From Chitinophagaceae bacterium (GTDB taxonomy: Bacteria > Bacteroidota > Bacteroidia > Chitinophagales > Chitinophagaceae): a stretch of DNA of 64,000 nucleotides. Below the pieces are notes generated by a model. That model was not told the origin of the DNA and made no database searches. It saw nothing but the letters and a program-made list of their open reading frames with translations. The stretch lies in the NCBI GenBank assembly GCA_019638595.1, contig JAHBTJ010000020.1, positions 62,001 to 126,000 of the forward strand, written 5' to 3'. This document shows positions 30,601-40,180 of this stretch, piece after piece. Each line of letters opens with the position of its first letter. Positions within the stretch are counted from its first letter, which is position 1. The position numbers were made by a program, and so were the translations under genes.

Positions 30601-30920
30601 ATGCGCTTTTGTTGTAACGTGTATGTTAACCGTAAAAAGAAAACCCCCGCAGGCACATGGGGGGATTTCAGATCCGTTCTGTAGTTACATATACGGAGTG
30701 CATTATAATAGATTGAAAAATGACGAATACCGCTGCAACCGTTGTGTTAACATACGTGTAATAATAAGCGCGGGTTGGTAAAGAAGTGAAATGCTTGGCA
30801 GATATATGATAATTAAAGCCATCCCTACACCGGCAATTATCTTAACTCAATAAAAAAAGGAGAACCCCAACCGGTTCTCCCTGTATAAAGTGACTATGCT
30901 GTAAAGTGCAATACCGACTA
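30601..30920. other. Gene-free stretch with hairpins
   Basis: No gene is seen. CCCCC GCAGGCACATG GGGGG near 30645 is followed on the minus strand by a T-rich run. A second, stronger terminator is listed separately. The remainder has the A/T character of a promoter region for the amidase gene. Confidence 0.45.
30850..30887 (-). terminator. Terminator of the L,D-transpeptidase gene
   Basis: On the minus strand GGGAGAACC pairs with GGTTCTCC around a short loop and is followed by TTTTTTT. It lies about 35 bases after the stop codon of the L,D-transpeptidase gene. Confidence 0.85.
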
Positions 30921-31517
30921 TTATTTTTCAATGACCACTTCCGTGCCTATGGGAAGCATGTCATATAATTCGTCCATATCACTATACCTCACAGAAATAC
31001 ATCCACTCGTCCAGTTTATGAATTTGTCTATTACCCATTCTTCATTAGGGCGCGTGCCGTGTATGCCAATGCCTCCGCCAATGGTAGCCTTTTTAGGAAT
31101 TTCACCTGTTGCTTTCCTGGTATTAAAGCGTTCATAGCTTTCTTTGGTAGGATAGTCAAGCATCAAAAACTTCCCCCATTGCTTATGAATTTTTTTACCA
31201 ATGATTTTAAAATGACCTTCCGGCGTAAGCCTGTCGCCTTCCATTTTTTTATCATCCTGTTTTTTATTGCCAAACACAACGGGGTAAGTGCCATACCAGC
31301 CTTCCGAATCGTACAGGGTCATTTCGTACGAGCTCTTTTTTATTACAAGTGTGTAACCCGCGGCGTTGGTCGCTTTTGTTTCGGGTGTTTTGGAATGGGT
31401 GGATGAAGTATCGGAAATAACATCGTTGAGAATGGTTTTACTGCTGGTAAAGCTTTGAAATCCAAAGCACAGTGCAGCCGCACAGGCTGCCAGGGAAATA
31501 CGGATCGGATTTGTCAT
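30921..31517 (-). CDS. L,D-transpeptidase (YkuD domain)
   Basis: About 198 aa from MTNPIRISLAACAAALCFGF, a signal peptide; an earlier ATG at 31604 would bury it. The YkuD catalytic core is clear: YTLVIKKSSYEMTLYD, GGIGIHGTRPNEEW (His) and WTSGCISVRYSDMDELYD (Ser-x-Gly-Cys). These enzymes make 3-3 cross-links or attach proteins to peptidoglycan. The gene ends before a strong terminator. Confidence 0.93.
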   Translation of the reverse strand: MTNPIRISLAACAAALCFGFQSFTSSKTILNDVISDTSSTHSKTPETKATNAAGYTLVIKKSSYEMTLYDSEGWYGTYPVVFGNKKQDDKKMEGDRLTPEGHFKIIGKKIHKQWGKFLMLDYPTKESYERFNTRKATGEIPKKATIGGGIGIHGTRPNEEWVIDKFINWTSGCISVRYSDMDELYDMLPIGTEVVIEK

Positions 31518-31808
31518 ATATTGAACAATTAAAGCCTTGTAAAAAACGGGATGAAAAACCAAATATTTTCCCTTGATCTTTTCTTTAACTTTTGTTATTA
31601 CCACAAAAGAAAAGCCATGGATTGTTAAAAAATGTTTATTTCAGTTGTGAGCGGGGGCAATGGGCGGTGGGCAATGAGCTGTCAGCCGTAAGCTATCGGC
31701 GATCAGCAATTTATAGTTTATTGGAAAACCACACTATAAATCCGAAACTTCAAACCTGTAACTTGCAGCCTGAAACAGCCATCAAATCTCAAATTTCAAA
31801 TCGCTCTC

Positions 31809-32429
31809 TTACAATCCCGCTTTCAATTCCAATAAAAACGATCTTATTTTTTCCAGCCGCTCTATCATTTCAAAATTTTCCCGGGCTTTTGATTTGTTCT
31901 TTTTCAGGTATTCCTTGGCCCCTTCAATGGTATATTTACGCTGGCGGAGCAAATGATGGATGAGCGTGAGGTTCTTGATATCTTCCGGACGGAAATGCCG
32001 GTCGCCCTTACGGTTTTTTCGGGGTTTTAGAATGTCGAATTCTGTTTCCCAGTAACGCAGCAGTGATGTATTTAATCCAAACATTTCAGATACCTCTCCA
32101 ATACTGTAGTATTGTTTTTTAAAAAGGATCTCATCCGGCGGAATGGCTATATAAGACGCTTCCTCTTCCATTTCTTTCAACGACTTACGGCCTCTTTTAC
32201 CTTTTTTTGCTGCACGTGCAGCAGGAACCTTAACAGCGGCAGGTATGTTTTCAGTAACCGGGGAGGTTACAATAAATGCTTCTTCTTCAGGCAGTATACC
32301 GGCACTACCGATCTCTTCTTCGGCTTCTGCTACAACTGTTTCTTCTGTAACAAGAGGCTGAAGGCCTTGCTGCCCCGGAAATTCCGGCTCTGTTGCCGTT
32401 GATGCAAACAGGTCGAGTTGTTTATACAT
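31809..32429 (-). CDS. MerR-family transcriptional regulator
   Basis: A 206-aa protein. An acidic, low-complexity N-terminal half is followed by a MerR helix-turn-helix (about residues 108-180): YSIGEVSEMFGLNTSLLRYWETEF with the wing GDRHFRPEDI and RQRKYTIEGAKEYLKK. This short form without an effector domain is widespread in Bacteroidota. Targets are not evident. It is close to an M23 peptidase gene on the same strand (51 bases). Confidence 0.88.
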   Translation of the reverse strand: MYKQLDLFASTATEPEFPGQQGLQPLVTEETVVAEAEEEIGSAGILPEEEAFIVTSPVTENIPAAVKVPAARAAKKGKRGRKSLKEMEEEASYIAIPPDEILFKKQYYSIGEVSEMFGLNTSLLRYWETEFDILKPRKNRKGDRHFRPEDIKNLTLIHHLLRQRKYTIEGAKEYLKKNKSKARENFEMIERLEKIRSFLLELKAGL

Positions 32430-32480
32430 AATGCTAAATTAACGGTATGCCGAAAAAATAATGCCGGGAATTATTAACAT

Positions 32481-33452
32481 TTAATCAAAACTCTGGTTGC
32501 CCGATGCGGCAATTTTAAGAATGCGGTCAAACTGCTCGGGGGTGAGGTCGTTGTAGAAAAAGTAAATCGGGTCAATATGCCGCCCGTTTTTGTGCACCTC
32601 GTAGTGCAGGTGAGGACCGGTTGATTTACCTGTGCTGCCTACCCAGCCAATCAGTTCTCCCCTTTTTACTCTTTGTCCTGCCCTGGCTTTTGTTTTATAT
32701 TGATGCCCATACAGGGTTTCGTAGCCATACCCGTGGTTGATGATGATATGATTGCCGTATCCATTGCCGGTATTGCCCGAAAGCCTTACCACGCCATCGG
32801 CAGTAGCGTAAATAGGGGTGCCTTGCGGAGCGGCAAAATCAAGCCCGGCATGCATTTTAACCGTTTTGTATACTGGGTCTATACGATAGCCGAAGCCGGA
32901 AGCAATGCGATTCAGGTCCTTATTGCTGACAGGTTGTATAGCAGGGGTTGCGGCCAGCAGCTTTTCCTTTCCTTTGATCATTTGCTCAATATCGGTATAC
33001 GATTTAGTCTGAAAGGCCATCCGGTTGGTGAGGTTGTCGAGCGTGGAAGCGATAGAATAAGCCAGTTCATTATCCTCCATACCTTCCGCCAGCTTTATTT
33101 CCTGTTGTTTTTCCATGCTTTTGGCACGCGCGCTGTCCGGTATGGGATTGGCTTCAAAAATTTCGCGGTAAACGTGGTTGTCCCTTTTTTCCAGCTCAAC
33201 CATTTGCTGCTGCAACACTTTTACTTTGTTATTCAGCAATACGTAATCTTCACGAATGCGCTGGTTTTCCTGGCGCATCAGCAGTTCTTTAGGTGAATCA
33301 ATTACCTGGAAGGCTATTACCACAATAATAAGGGCTGTAACCAAAGCCGTGGCCAAAAAGCCGAGTATACGCAGTAGCTTCACCCTGAAGGGAACCACCA
33401 GCTTTTCATAACGGAGTGTATTGGTATTGTAGTAATACTTTATTTTTTTCAT
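32481..33452 (-). CDS. M23-family murein endopeptidase
   Basis: About 323 aa from MKKIKYYYNTNTLRYEKLVV; the longer open frame from 33530 adds a non-conserved stretch. One membrane helix (about residues 25-50), a coiled-coil (about 65-135) and a LytM domain follow: MHAGLDFAAPQGTPIYATAD (first His and Asp) and STGPHLHYEVHKNG (HxH). It cuts peptidoglycan cross-bridges. It is divergent from alaS and could be in one unit with the MerR gene. Confidence 0.92.
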   Translation of the reverse strand: MKKIKYYYNTNTLRYEKLVVPFRVKLLRILGFLATALVTALIIVVIAFQVIDSPKELLMRQENQRIREDYVLLNNKVKVLQQQMVELEKRDNHVYREIFEANPIPDSARAKSMEKQQEIKLAEGMEDNELAYSIASTLDNLTNRMAFQTKSYTDIEQMIKGKEKLLAATPAIQPVSNKDLNRIASGFGYRIDPVYKTVKMHAGLDFAAPQGTPIYATADGVVRLSGNTGNGYGNHIIINHGYGYETLYGHQYKTKARAGQRVKRGELIGWVGSTGKSTGPHLHYEVHKNGRHIDPIYFFYNDLTPEQFDRILKIAASGNQSFD

Positions 33453-33576
33453 GCAGCAGGGTCTGTACGCCTGGCAAAAATCCAGCCATAATTTAACTAC
33501 CTTCGCACCCTCCCTAAGGGGTGCAGGCAAATATAAAATTTAAACATTCAAACGCCACAAAAAATATAACGGAGTT

Positions 33577-36222
33577 ATGATGACTTCAGTACAGATACGG
33601 CAGGCTTTCCTTGATTTTTTTCAGTCAAAAGGGCATCATATAGTGCCTTCGGCGCCAATTGTTATTAAAAATGATCCTACATTATTGTTTACCAACGCGG
33701 GAATGAACCAGTTCAAGGATTATTTCCTGGGCAATAAAAAAGCCCCTTATGCCCGCGTGGCAGATACGCAAAAATGTTTACGGGTAAGCGGTAAGCACAA
33801 CGACCTGGAGGAAGTAGGGGTAGATACCTATCATCATACCATGTTTGAAATGCTGGGCAACTGGAGCTTCGGCGATCCTCAAAACCCCGCCAACGGGTAT
33901 TTTAAAAAAGAAGCCATAGCCTGGAGCTGGGAGCTGCTTACAGGAGTATATGGCATTCCTGAAGATCGTTTATACGTTACCATTTTTGAAGGGGATGCGA
34001 CTGAAAATCTTCCCCGCGATGAAGAAGCATACAATGAATGGAAGAAAGTAATTGCGGAAGACAGGATATTGCCGGGTAGCAAGAAAGACAATTTCTGGGA
34101 GATGGGTGATACCGGTCCCTGCGGGCCCTGCACCGAAATACATGTAGACTGTCGCCCTGATGATGAAAGAAAAGCGATAGACGGCAAAACGCTGGTAAAT
34201 AACGATCATCCGCAGGTGATAGAGATCTGGAACAATGTATTCATACAATTCAATCGCTCAAAAAATGGAAGCCTTGATGCCCTGCCTGCCAAACATGTAG
34301 ATACCGGTATGGGCTTTGAGCGCCTGGTGCGGGTGCTGCAGGGTAAAACCTCCAATTACGATACGGATGTGTTTACCGGCACCATTGAAGCCACGGAAAA
34401 AATAACCGGGAAAAAATACGATTTCAGCAACAGCCGGCAGGCGATAGCTTTTCGCGTAATTGCCGACCATATACGCGCCATCAGCTTTACCATTGCCGAT
34501 GGGCAGTTGCCTTCCAATACCGGTGCAGGATATGTAATACGGAGGATATTAAGAAGGGCAGTGAGATATTATTATTCCTATCTCGATTATAAGCAACCTT
34601 TATTGCATCAGTTGGTAGTAACGCTGTCGTTGCAGTTCAAGTATGTTTTTCCCGAGCTATACCAGCAGGCGGAGTTTGTAACAAGAGTAGTACGCGAAGA
34701 AGAAGATGCGTTTTTACGGACGCTGGAAAAAGGGTTAAAAAGGATCGAGGACATTATCAGCGCCAAAAAGAATGATTCGGACACTATTATTTCCGGCAAA
34801 GACGCTTTTGAATTGTATGATACTTATGGTTTTCCTGCGGATCTTACACGACTTATTGCATCGGAAAATGGTTTGAAAATAGATGAAGCCGGCTTCAGTA
34901 CCGAAATGCAGTTGCAGAAGGACCGCTCCCGCGTTGCTACTGCCATTGATACGGAAGATTGGGTAGAGATCCATAAGGCGGACAAAACCTCTTTTGTGGG
35001 ATACAATGACCTGCTGATAGATACACAGGTAGTAAAATACCGGAAAGTAAAAGCCAAAGGAAAAGAGCAATACCAACTGGTGCTGGAAGCTACCCCGTTT
35101 TATGCGGAGAGTGGCGGACAGGTGGGCGATACCGGCTACCTGCAGTTTGGCGACGAAAAAATAACGGTAAACGATACCCGGAAAGAGAACGATCTTTTTA
35201 TTCATTTTACCGATCGTTTGCCGGCCGATATTACATTGCCTGTAACGGCCGCTGTTAACTGGGAGAAAAGATTGTATACCATGTACAATCATACCGCTAC
35301 GCATTTATTGCATGCGGCCTTGCGGCAGGTGCTGGGTAAACATGTAGCACAAAAAGGCTCTATGGTATCTGCCGGTGAGCTCCGTTTCGATTTTTCGCAT
35401 TTCGCTAAGGTAACAGACGAAGAATTACGCCGGGTGGAACTATTGGTGAATGAAAAAATAAGAGCCAATATACCTGTTGTTATTAAAGAAATGCCCAAAG
35501 AGGAAGCTTTAAAGCTGGGCGCCATGGCATTGTTCGGCGAAAAATACGGAGATGCGGTAAGAGTGGTCATTATAGATCCTGAATATTCCATTGAGCTGTG
35601 TGGCGGCACCCATGTGGGGCATACAGGCATGATCGGGTTGTTTACCGTAACGTCTGAATCTGCTGTGGCGGCTGGTGTTCGCCGTATAGAAGCCTTAACC
35701 GGCACCGCAGCTATACAATACAGTTTTGAAAAAATAAGCCAGTACAAACACATTGGTGAACTGCTGAAAGCGAAAGATCCGTTGAAAGCTATTGAAAAGC
35801 TGATGGAAGAAAAGAACGCGCTGCAGAAAAAAGTGGAAGGACTGGAGGCGAGACAACTCGTACAGTTGAGAAATGAACTTTTACAGAAAGATGAGATAGT
35901 GAACGGTGTAACTTTCATAGGGCAGATAGTACAGGTAAGCAATGCCGATGCATTAAAGAAACTTTGTTTTGATGTAAAAAACAATCTCCGCGATTATGTA
36001 ATGGTTGTATGCGCCAATATTGATGGCAAGCCATTTGTAGCTATCGGTATGTCGGATGTGGTGGCGGCAGCCAGGAACCTGGATGCGGGAAAGATCATCA
36101 AAGAGCAGGTGGCGCCCCTGATAAAAGGCGGCGGCGGCGGGCAAAAAACACTGGCTACCGCAGGCGGACAGGATGCATCGCAATTGCAACCGGTGATCAA
36201 TAAGGTAAGATCATTACTGTAG
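33577..36222 (+). CDS. alaS: Alanine-tRNA ligase
   Basis: An 881-aa protein, full length. The class II catalytic domain starts with FLDFFQSKGHHIVPSAPIV and includes FTNAGMNQFKDYFLG. The editing domain carries the zinc set NHTATH (His572, His576) and LCGGTH (Cys675, His679). A C-terminal helical and DHHA1 domain ends with GGGGGQKTLATAGGQD. It charges tRNA-Ala and edits mis-charged Ser or Gly. It has a stand-alone promoter region shared with the divergent M23 gene. Confidence 0.98.
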   Translation: MMTSVQIRQAFLDFFQSKGHHIVPSAPIVIKNDPTLLFTNAGMNQFKDYFLGNKKAPYARVADTQKCLRVSGKHNDLEEVGVDTYHHTMFEMLGNWSFGDPQNPANGYFKKEAIAWSWELLTGVYGIPEDRLYVTIFEGDATENLPRDEEAYNEWKKVIAEDRILPGSKKDNFWEMGDTGPCGPCTEIHVDCRPDDERKAIDGKTLVNNDHPQVIEIWNNVFIQFNRSKNGSLDALPAKHVDTGMGFERLVRVLQGKTSNYDTDVFTGTIEATEKITGKKYDFSNSRQAIAFRVIADHIRAISFTIADGQLPSNTGAGYVIRRILRRAVRYYYSYLDYKQPLLHQLVVTLSLQFKYVFPELYQQAEFVTRVVREEEDAFLRTLEKGLKRIEDIISAKKNDSDTIISGKDAFELYDTYGFPADLTRLIASENGLKIDEAGFSTEMQLQKDRSRVATAIDTEDWVEIHKADKTSFVGYNDLLIDTQVVKYRKVKAKGKEQYQLVLEATPFYAESGGQVGDTGYLQFGDEKITVNDTRKENDLFIHFTDRLPADITLPVTAAVNWEKRLYTMYNHTATHLLHAALRQVLGKHVAQKGSMVSAGELRFDFSHFAKVTDEELRRVELLVNEKIRANIPVVIKEMPKEEALKLGAMALFGEKYGDAVRVVIIDPEYSIELCGGTHVGHTGMIGLFTVTSESAVAAGVRRIEALTGTAAIQYSFEKISQYKHIGELLKAKDPLKAIEKLMEEKNALQKKVEGLEARQLVQLRNELLQKDEIVNGVTFIGQIVQVSNADALKKLCFDVKNNLRDYVMVVCANIDGKPFVAIGMSDVVAAARNLDAGKIIKEQVAPLIKGGGGGQKTLATAGGQDASQLQPVINKVRSLL

Positions 36223-36342
36223 CTGCATGAAAAAATGATTTGTAGAAATAAATCCCCTTATGATACATATATGCTCCCTAAAAGGTTTGTGCAAAATCCG
36301 TGAAATTTTCCCGGTCAAATACACTCCCCCGAGCCGGTCATG

Positions 36343-36378
36343 TAAACCTGTAAGCCATGCCGGTATTGCAGGTTTTTA
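36343..36378 (+). terminator. Probable terminator after alaS
   Basis: AACCTG and CAGGTT form a six-base-pair stem with a long loop, followed by TTTT on the plus strand, in the gap between alaS and the Dps gene. The loop is long, so this is moderate evidence. Confidence 0.5.
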
Positions 36379-36421
36379 TGTTATGGTGTAATTCTTGTAC
36401 TTTAGGTAAAAAACATATATT

Positions 36422-36895
36422 ATGGCTAAAGTAAATATTGGCATCACAGAGAAAAACCGCCAGTCCGTTGCAAAAATCCTGAACCAGATCCTGGCCGATG
36501 AACACGTATTATATAACAAAACACGCAGCTACCACTGGAACGTGGAAGGGCCCAGCTTTATGGAATTGCATAAGCTGTATGAGGCACAATACACCGAGCT
36601 TGCCGAAGTAATTGACGAAATAGCCGAGCGGATCCGCACCATTGGTTACTACGCGGAAGGCAGGCTGAGCGAACTGCTGAAACTGGCATCCTTAAAGGAA
36701 CCTGCCGTACCGACAGGGTTTAAAGAACAAATTCCGAACCTTGATGCCGATCATGAAAAGATAATTATCAACCTGCGCAAACAGATAGATGAGTTTGATG
36801 AAAAATATAAAGATGTAGGCAGCAGCGATTTTTTAACCGGCTTACTAAAGCAGCATGAAAAAATGGCCTGGATGCTGAGGTCTTACCTGGGATAA
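36422..36895 (+). CDS. dps: Dps/ferritin-like DNA-protection protein
   Basis: A 157-aa four-helix protein of normal Dps length. ADEHVLYNKTRSYHWNVEGP carries the ferroxidase His, and FMELHKLYEAQYTELAEVIDEIAERIRTIG carries the second-subunit acidic ligands. It oxidises and stores iron and shields DNA under stress. It stands alone downstream of alaS, separated by a probable terminator. Confidence 0.93.
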   Translation: MAKVNIGITEKNRQSVAKILNQILADEHVLYNKTRSYHWNVEGPSFMELHKLYEAQYTELAEVIDEIAERIRTIGYYAEGRLSELLKLASLKEPAVPTGFKEQIPNLDADHEKIIINLRKQIDEFDEKYKDVGSSDFLTGLLKQHEKMAWMLRSYLG

Positions 36896-36995
36896 AACTT
36901 TGTTACAGGTTGCAGGATACAGGTTCAGGAGATTTATTGTTTATGGTTTGAGGTTTGTAGTTGTGCAACCTGTAACCTGCGACTTGCAACCACTG

Positions 36996-38006
36996 CTACT
37001 TTGTGGAATCTCTTATTACCAGTTTCGTGCGTAATGAAATAGTTTGTTCCGGGCTTTCAGGTTTTAATATAGCGTCAATCAAAATGCCAATTGCCAGCTT
37101 TCCTACTTCATAACTGGGTTGCATAACCGTAGTAAGGGATGGTTGTATGACTGCACTTACGGGATCGTCATTAAAACCCGCCACTTTGATATCGCCGGGT
37201 ACATTGATTCCTTTTTTTTGCATGTATTGAATAGCGGATATAGCCGAAAGATCATTAATAAAAAAGATACCGTCGGGCATAGGCCGGCTCGCAATAATTT
37301 TTTTGATGGCGGGCAGCGCGTCTTCTTCAAACGCATTGCAGCGTAATATCAATTTGTCATTTACAGGCAACCCGTATTTTGCCAGGGCGTCTATATAACC
37401 TTTCATCCTGTTGGCAGATACAGATGCGTTTACCGGGCCTGCTAGGTGGGCTATCCTTTTGCATCCTTTTCTGATAAGGTGTTCCACTGCTTTAAAAGCA
37501 CCTTCGTATTCATCTACAATAACTTTACTACAGGTAAAATCCGGAAGCGTTCTGTCGAACATTACAACAGGAACGCCCAACTGTTTTACTTTTTCAAATT
37601 CCGCGGTGTTTTTAGTGTCTTTCGACACAGAGATCAGCAGCCCGTCTACATGACAGGCTAATAGTTTTTTAATACTTCGTATTTCCTGTCCCGCGTCTTC
37701 ATTACTCTGGCAGAACATCAGGTGATAATCATAGGCATTGGCAACTTCCGTCATACCACTTAATGCATCCGAAAAATAATTAGAATGAATGGCGGGTACT
37801 ACAACTCCGATGATTTTTGTTTTTTTCTTTACCAACCCCTGTGCCATTACATTAGGCTCATAGCTAAGCTCGGCAGCAAGTTTTAATACCGCGTTTTTTG
37901 TTCCGGGATTGATATCCGGAGCATTGCGCAACGCGCGTGATACGGTAGACACAGAAATATTCAATTGACGGGCAAGGTCTTTAATTGTTACTTGTGCAGT
38001 GCTCAT
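36996..38006 (-). CDS. LacI-family transcriptional regulator of the glycan locus
   Basis: A 336-aa protein. An N-terminal helix-turn-helix (TIKDLARQLNISVSTVSRAL, residues 7-26) and hinge helix are followed by a periplasmic-binding-protein-like sugar domain. It is divergent from the GH127 gene, and a perfect 18-base palindrome lies between them at 38094-38111. A near copy precedes susC 16 kb away. LacI regulators usually repress or activate adjacent sugar-use genes and release or bind on a sugar signal. The ligand is not known, though the GH127 enzymes point to an L-arabinofuranose-containing glycan. Confidence 0.93.
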   Translation of the reverse strand: MSTAQVTIKDLARQLNISVSTVSRALRNAPDINPGTKNAVLKLAAELSYEPNVMAQGLVKKKTKIIGVVVPAIHSNYFSDALSGMTEVANAYDYHLMFCQSNEDAGQEIRSIKKLLACHVDGLLISVSKDTKNTAEFEKVKQLGVPVVMFDRTLPDFTCSKVIVDEYEGAFKAVEHLIRKGCKRIAHLAGPVNASVSANRMKGYIDALAKYGLPVNDKLILRCNAFEEDALPAIKKIIASRPMPDGIFFINDLSAISAIQYMQKKGINVPGDIKVAGFNDDPVSAVIQPSLTTVMQPSYEVGKLAIGILIDAILKPESPEQTISLRTKLVIRDSTK

Positions 38007-38093
38007 TTCTCAATATATCAAACATTGAACAATATAGAGTATTCATTTACGTAACCGGTAAGCCAACCTCTTCAAATTTAACCAATTACCGGA

Positions 38094-38111
38094 AACGTTA
38101 CCGGTAACGTT
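38094..38111. promoter_or_regulatory. LacI-type operator, copy 1
   Basis: AACGTTACCGGTAACGTT is a perfect 18-base palindrome centred on CCGG, in the gap between the divergent LacI-type regulator and the GH127 gene. Half-site fragments (ATTACCGG, GTAACCGG) lie within 60 bases upstream. A 16-of-18 match is found upstream of susC (54499-54516). Confidence 0.8.
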
Positions 38112-38170
38112 ATATCAGAAAACAGGGCAATTATTTGAACGGCTTACTTTGTTTGCTCTAATTTAGAAAC

Positions 38171-40180
38171 ATGAAGAAACTGATTTACCTACTGCTGTTG
38201 AAATGTTTTACTATGAATATAGCTGCTGCTCCATTACCGGATACTACCAGGCAATTCTACCTTCAAAACCGCTATCCGCTTCACACCAAACCTTATATGG
38301 CATTACCGCTCGGAAGTATTCAACCCAAAGGCTGGTTGTATCATCAACTTGCAGATATGAAAAACGGAATGTGCGGCAAGCTGGATGAATTGTATCCGCA
38401 GGTATTGGGCAAACGCAATGGCTGGCTGGGTGGCGACGGTGATGTGTGGGAGCGGGGACCTTACTGGTTAGATGGGCTGGTACCTCTTGCTTATATTCTG
38501 AATGATGAAGCATTAAAAGCAAAAGCGCAGGAGTGGGTTGAATGGAGTTTGCAACACCAGATGAATGATGGTTATTTTGGACCGGTTCCGCCGGAGAAAG
38601 AGCCTGAACCAGAGGCCGGTCTGCAGCGGGATAGAGCGCGTGACTGGTGGCCTAAAATGGTAATGCTGAAAGTATTGCAGCAGTATTATGATGCAACGAA
38701 AGATAAAAGAGTCATTGATCTGATGTTAAAATACGCGCGTTATCAATTAAAAACATTACCTCTTACACCCCTTGGTCACTATTCGTGGTGGGGCTCGCAG
38801 CGTGGCGGCGATAACCTGCTGGTGGTATATTGGTTGTACAACATAACAGGTGAAAAATTCCTGCTCGATCTTGCCGAAATAGTGCACAGGCAATCTTTTG
38901 ACTGGTATGGTACTTTTATGCATACCGACGATGTAGCCACCCCTTATAAATTCCATACAGTGAACCTGGCGCAGGGTATTAAAGAACCGCTTATTTATTA
39001 TCAGCAACATCCCGAACAGAAATACGTGGATGCAGTGAATAAGGCTTTCAGGGATATCCGCCACTACCTGGGGCAGGCGCAGGGTATGTATGGCGCCGAT
39101 GAGCTAACGAGGGGAAACGATCCTGTACACGGTTCGGAATTGTGTTCGTCGGTGGAAATGATGTATTCGCTTGAAAATATGATTTCTATAATCGGCGACG
39201 TAAAAATGATGGACCATCTTGAGAAGATCGCATACAACGCTTTGCCTGCACAGGTTGAAAACAATTATGTGGGCAGGCAGTATTACCAGCAGGCCAACCA
39301 GGTAATGGTAACCAGGCACCACCGGAATTTTGTTACAGCTTACGATGGTACCGATCAGTGTTTTGGAGTACTCACAGGGTTTCCCTGCTGCACCACCAAT
39401 ATGCACCAGGGTTGGCCTAAATTTGTGCAGAGTCTTTGGTTTGCTACCGAAGACCTGGGACTGGCAGCCCTCCTGTATGGAGCCTCAGAAATTACGGCTA
39501 AAGTGGCGGATGGATCGGAAGTGAAATTTACAGAAGAAACCAATTATCCTTTTTCAGATAAAATAAAGTTCAGGTATCATTCGAAAAAGCAATTGTTGTT
39601 CCCGTTGCATCTGCGCATACCCTCGTGGTGTAAACAGGCGTCCATCACAATTAATGGAGAAGTTTGGATGACTCCTGAAGGAGGCCAGATCGTAAAAGTG
39701 AATCGTAAATGGAAAGATGGAGATGAAGTGGAATTGCAATTGCCTATGGAAGTAAAGACCAGCAGGTGGTTCAACAATTCGGTTGCGGTGGAGAGGGGGC
39801 CGCTGGTGTATGCCCTGCGTATTGAAGAAAGCTGGAAAAATGTAAAAGGCACGGACAAATACGGCGACTATCGGGAAGTGCGCCCGTTATCGCCCTGGAA
39901 TTACGGCTTATGGGATGATGCATTAAAGCAACCTGCTTCAATGTTTAAAGTACAGATAAAAGAAAAGGTTCCGGATCGTCCATGGAATAATAAAGATGCC
40001 CCTGTAGAGATAACTTTGAAGGCTAAACGAATTCCGGAATGGCAATTGTACAATGAAACGTCTGGGCCATTGCCGTATAGTCCTATCCGTTATCTGAAAG
40101 ATCAGCCCGCAGAAAATATTACGCTGGTACCTTACGGTTGTACTAAATTAAGGATCAGCCAGTTCCCGGTGGCGCTGTAG
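38171..40180 (+). CDS. GH127-type beta-L-arabinofuranosidase-like glycoside hydrolase
   Basis: A 669-aa protein with a signal peptide (first ~20 residues). It has the (alpha/alpha)6 barrel of the former DUF1680 family: LGGDGDVWERGPYWLDGLVPLAY, then GSELCSSVEMM with Glu323 and Cys325, and GFPCCTTNMHQGW with Cys406 and Cys407. In the GH127 family a Glu and three Cys of this kind bind zinc and supply the nucleophilic Cys. All four are present, so the protein should be active. Specificity may be GH127 or a sister family such as GH146. It is divergent from the LacI gene. Confidence 0.88.
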   Translation: MKKLIYLLLLKCFTMNIAAAPLPDTTRQFYLQNRYPLHTKPYMALPLGSIQPKGWLYHQLADMKNGMCGKLDELYPQVLGKRNGWLGGDGDVWERGPYWLDGLVPLAYILNDEALKAKAQEWVEWSLQHQMNDGYFGPVPPEKEPEPEAGLQRDRARDWWPKMVMLKVLQQYYDATKDKRVIDLMLKYARYQLKTLPLTPLGHYSWWGSQRGGDNLLVVYWLYNITGEKFLLDLAEIVHRQSFDWYGTFMHTDDVATPYKFHTVNLAQGIKEPLIYYQQHPEQKYVDAVNKAFRDIRHYLGQAQGMYGADELTRGNDPVHGSELCSSVEMMYSLENMISIIGDVKMMDHLEKIAYNALPAQVENNYVGRQYYQQANQVMVTRHHRNFVTAYDGTDQCFGVLTGFPCCTTNMHQGWPKFVQSLWFATEDLGLAALLYGASEITAKVADGSEVKFTEETNYPFSDKIKFRYHSKKQLLFPLHLRIPSWCKQASITINGEVWMTPEGGQIVKVNRKWKDGDEVELQLPMEVKTSRWFNNSVAVERGPLVYALRIEESWKNVKGTDKYGDYREVRPLSPWNYGLWDDALKQPASMFKVQIKEKVPDRPWNNKDAPVEITLKAKRIPEWQLYNETSGPLPYSPIRYLKDQPAENITLVPYGCTKLRISQFPVAL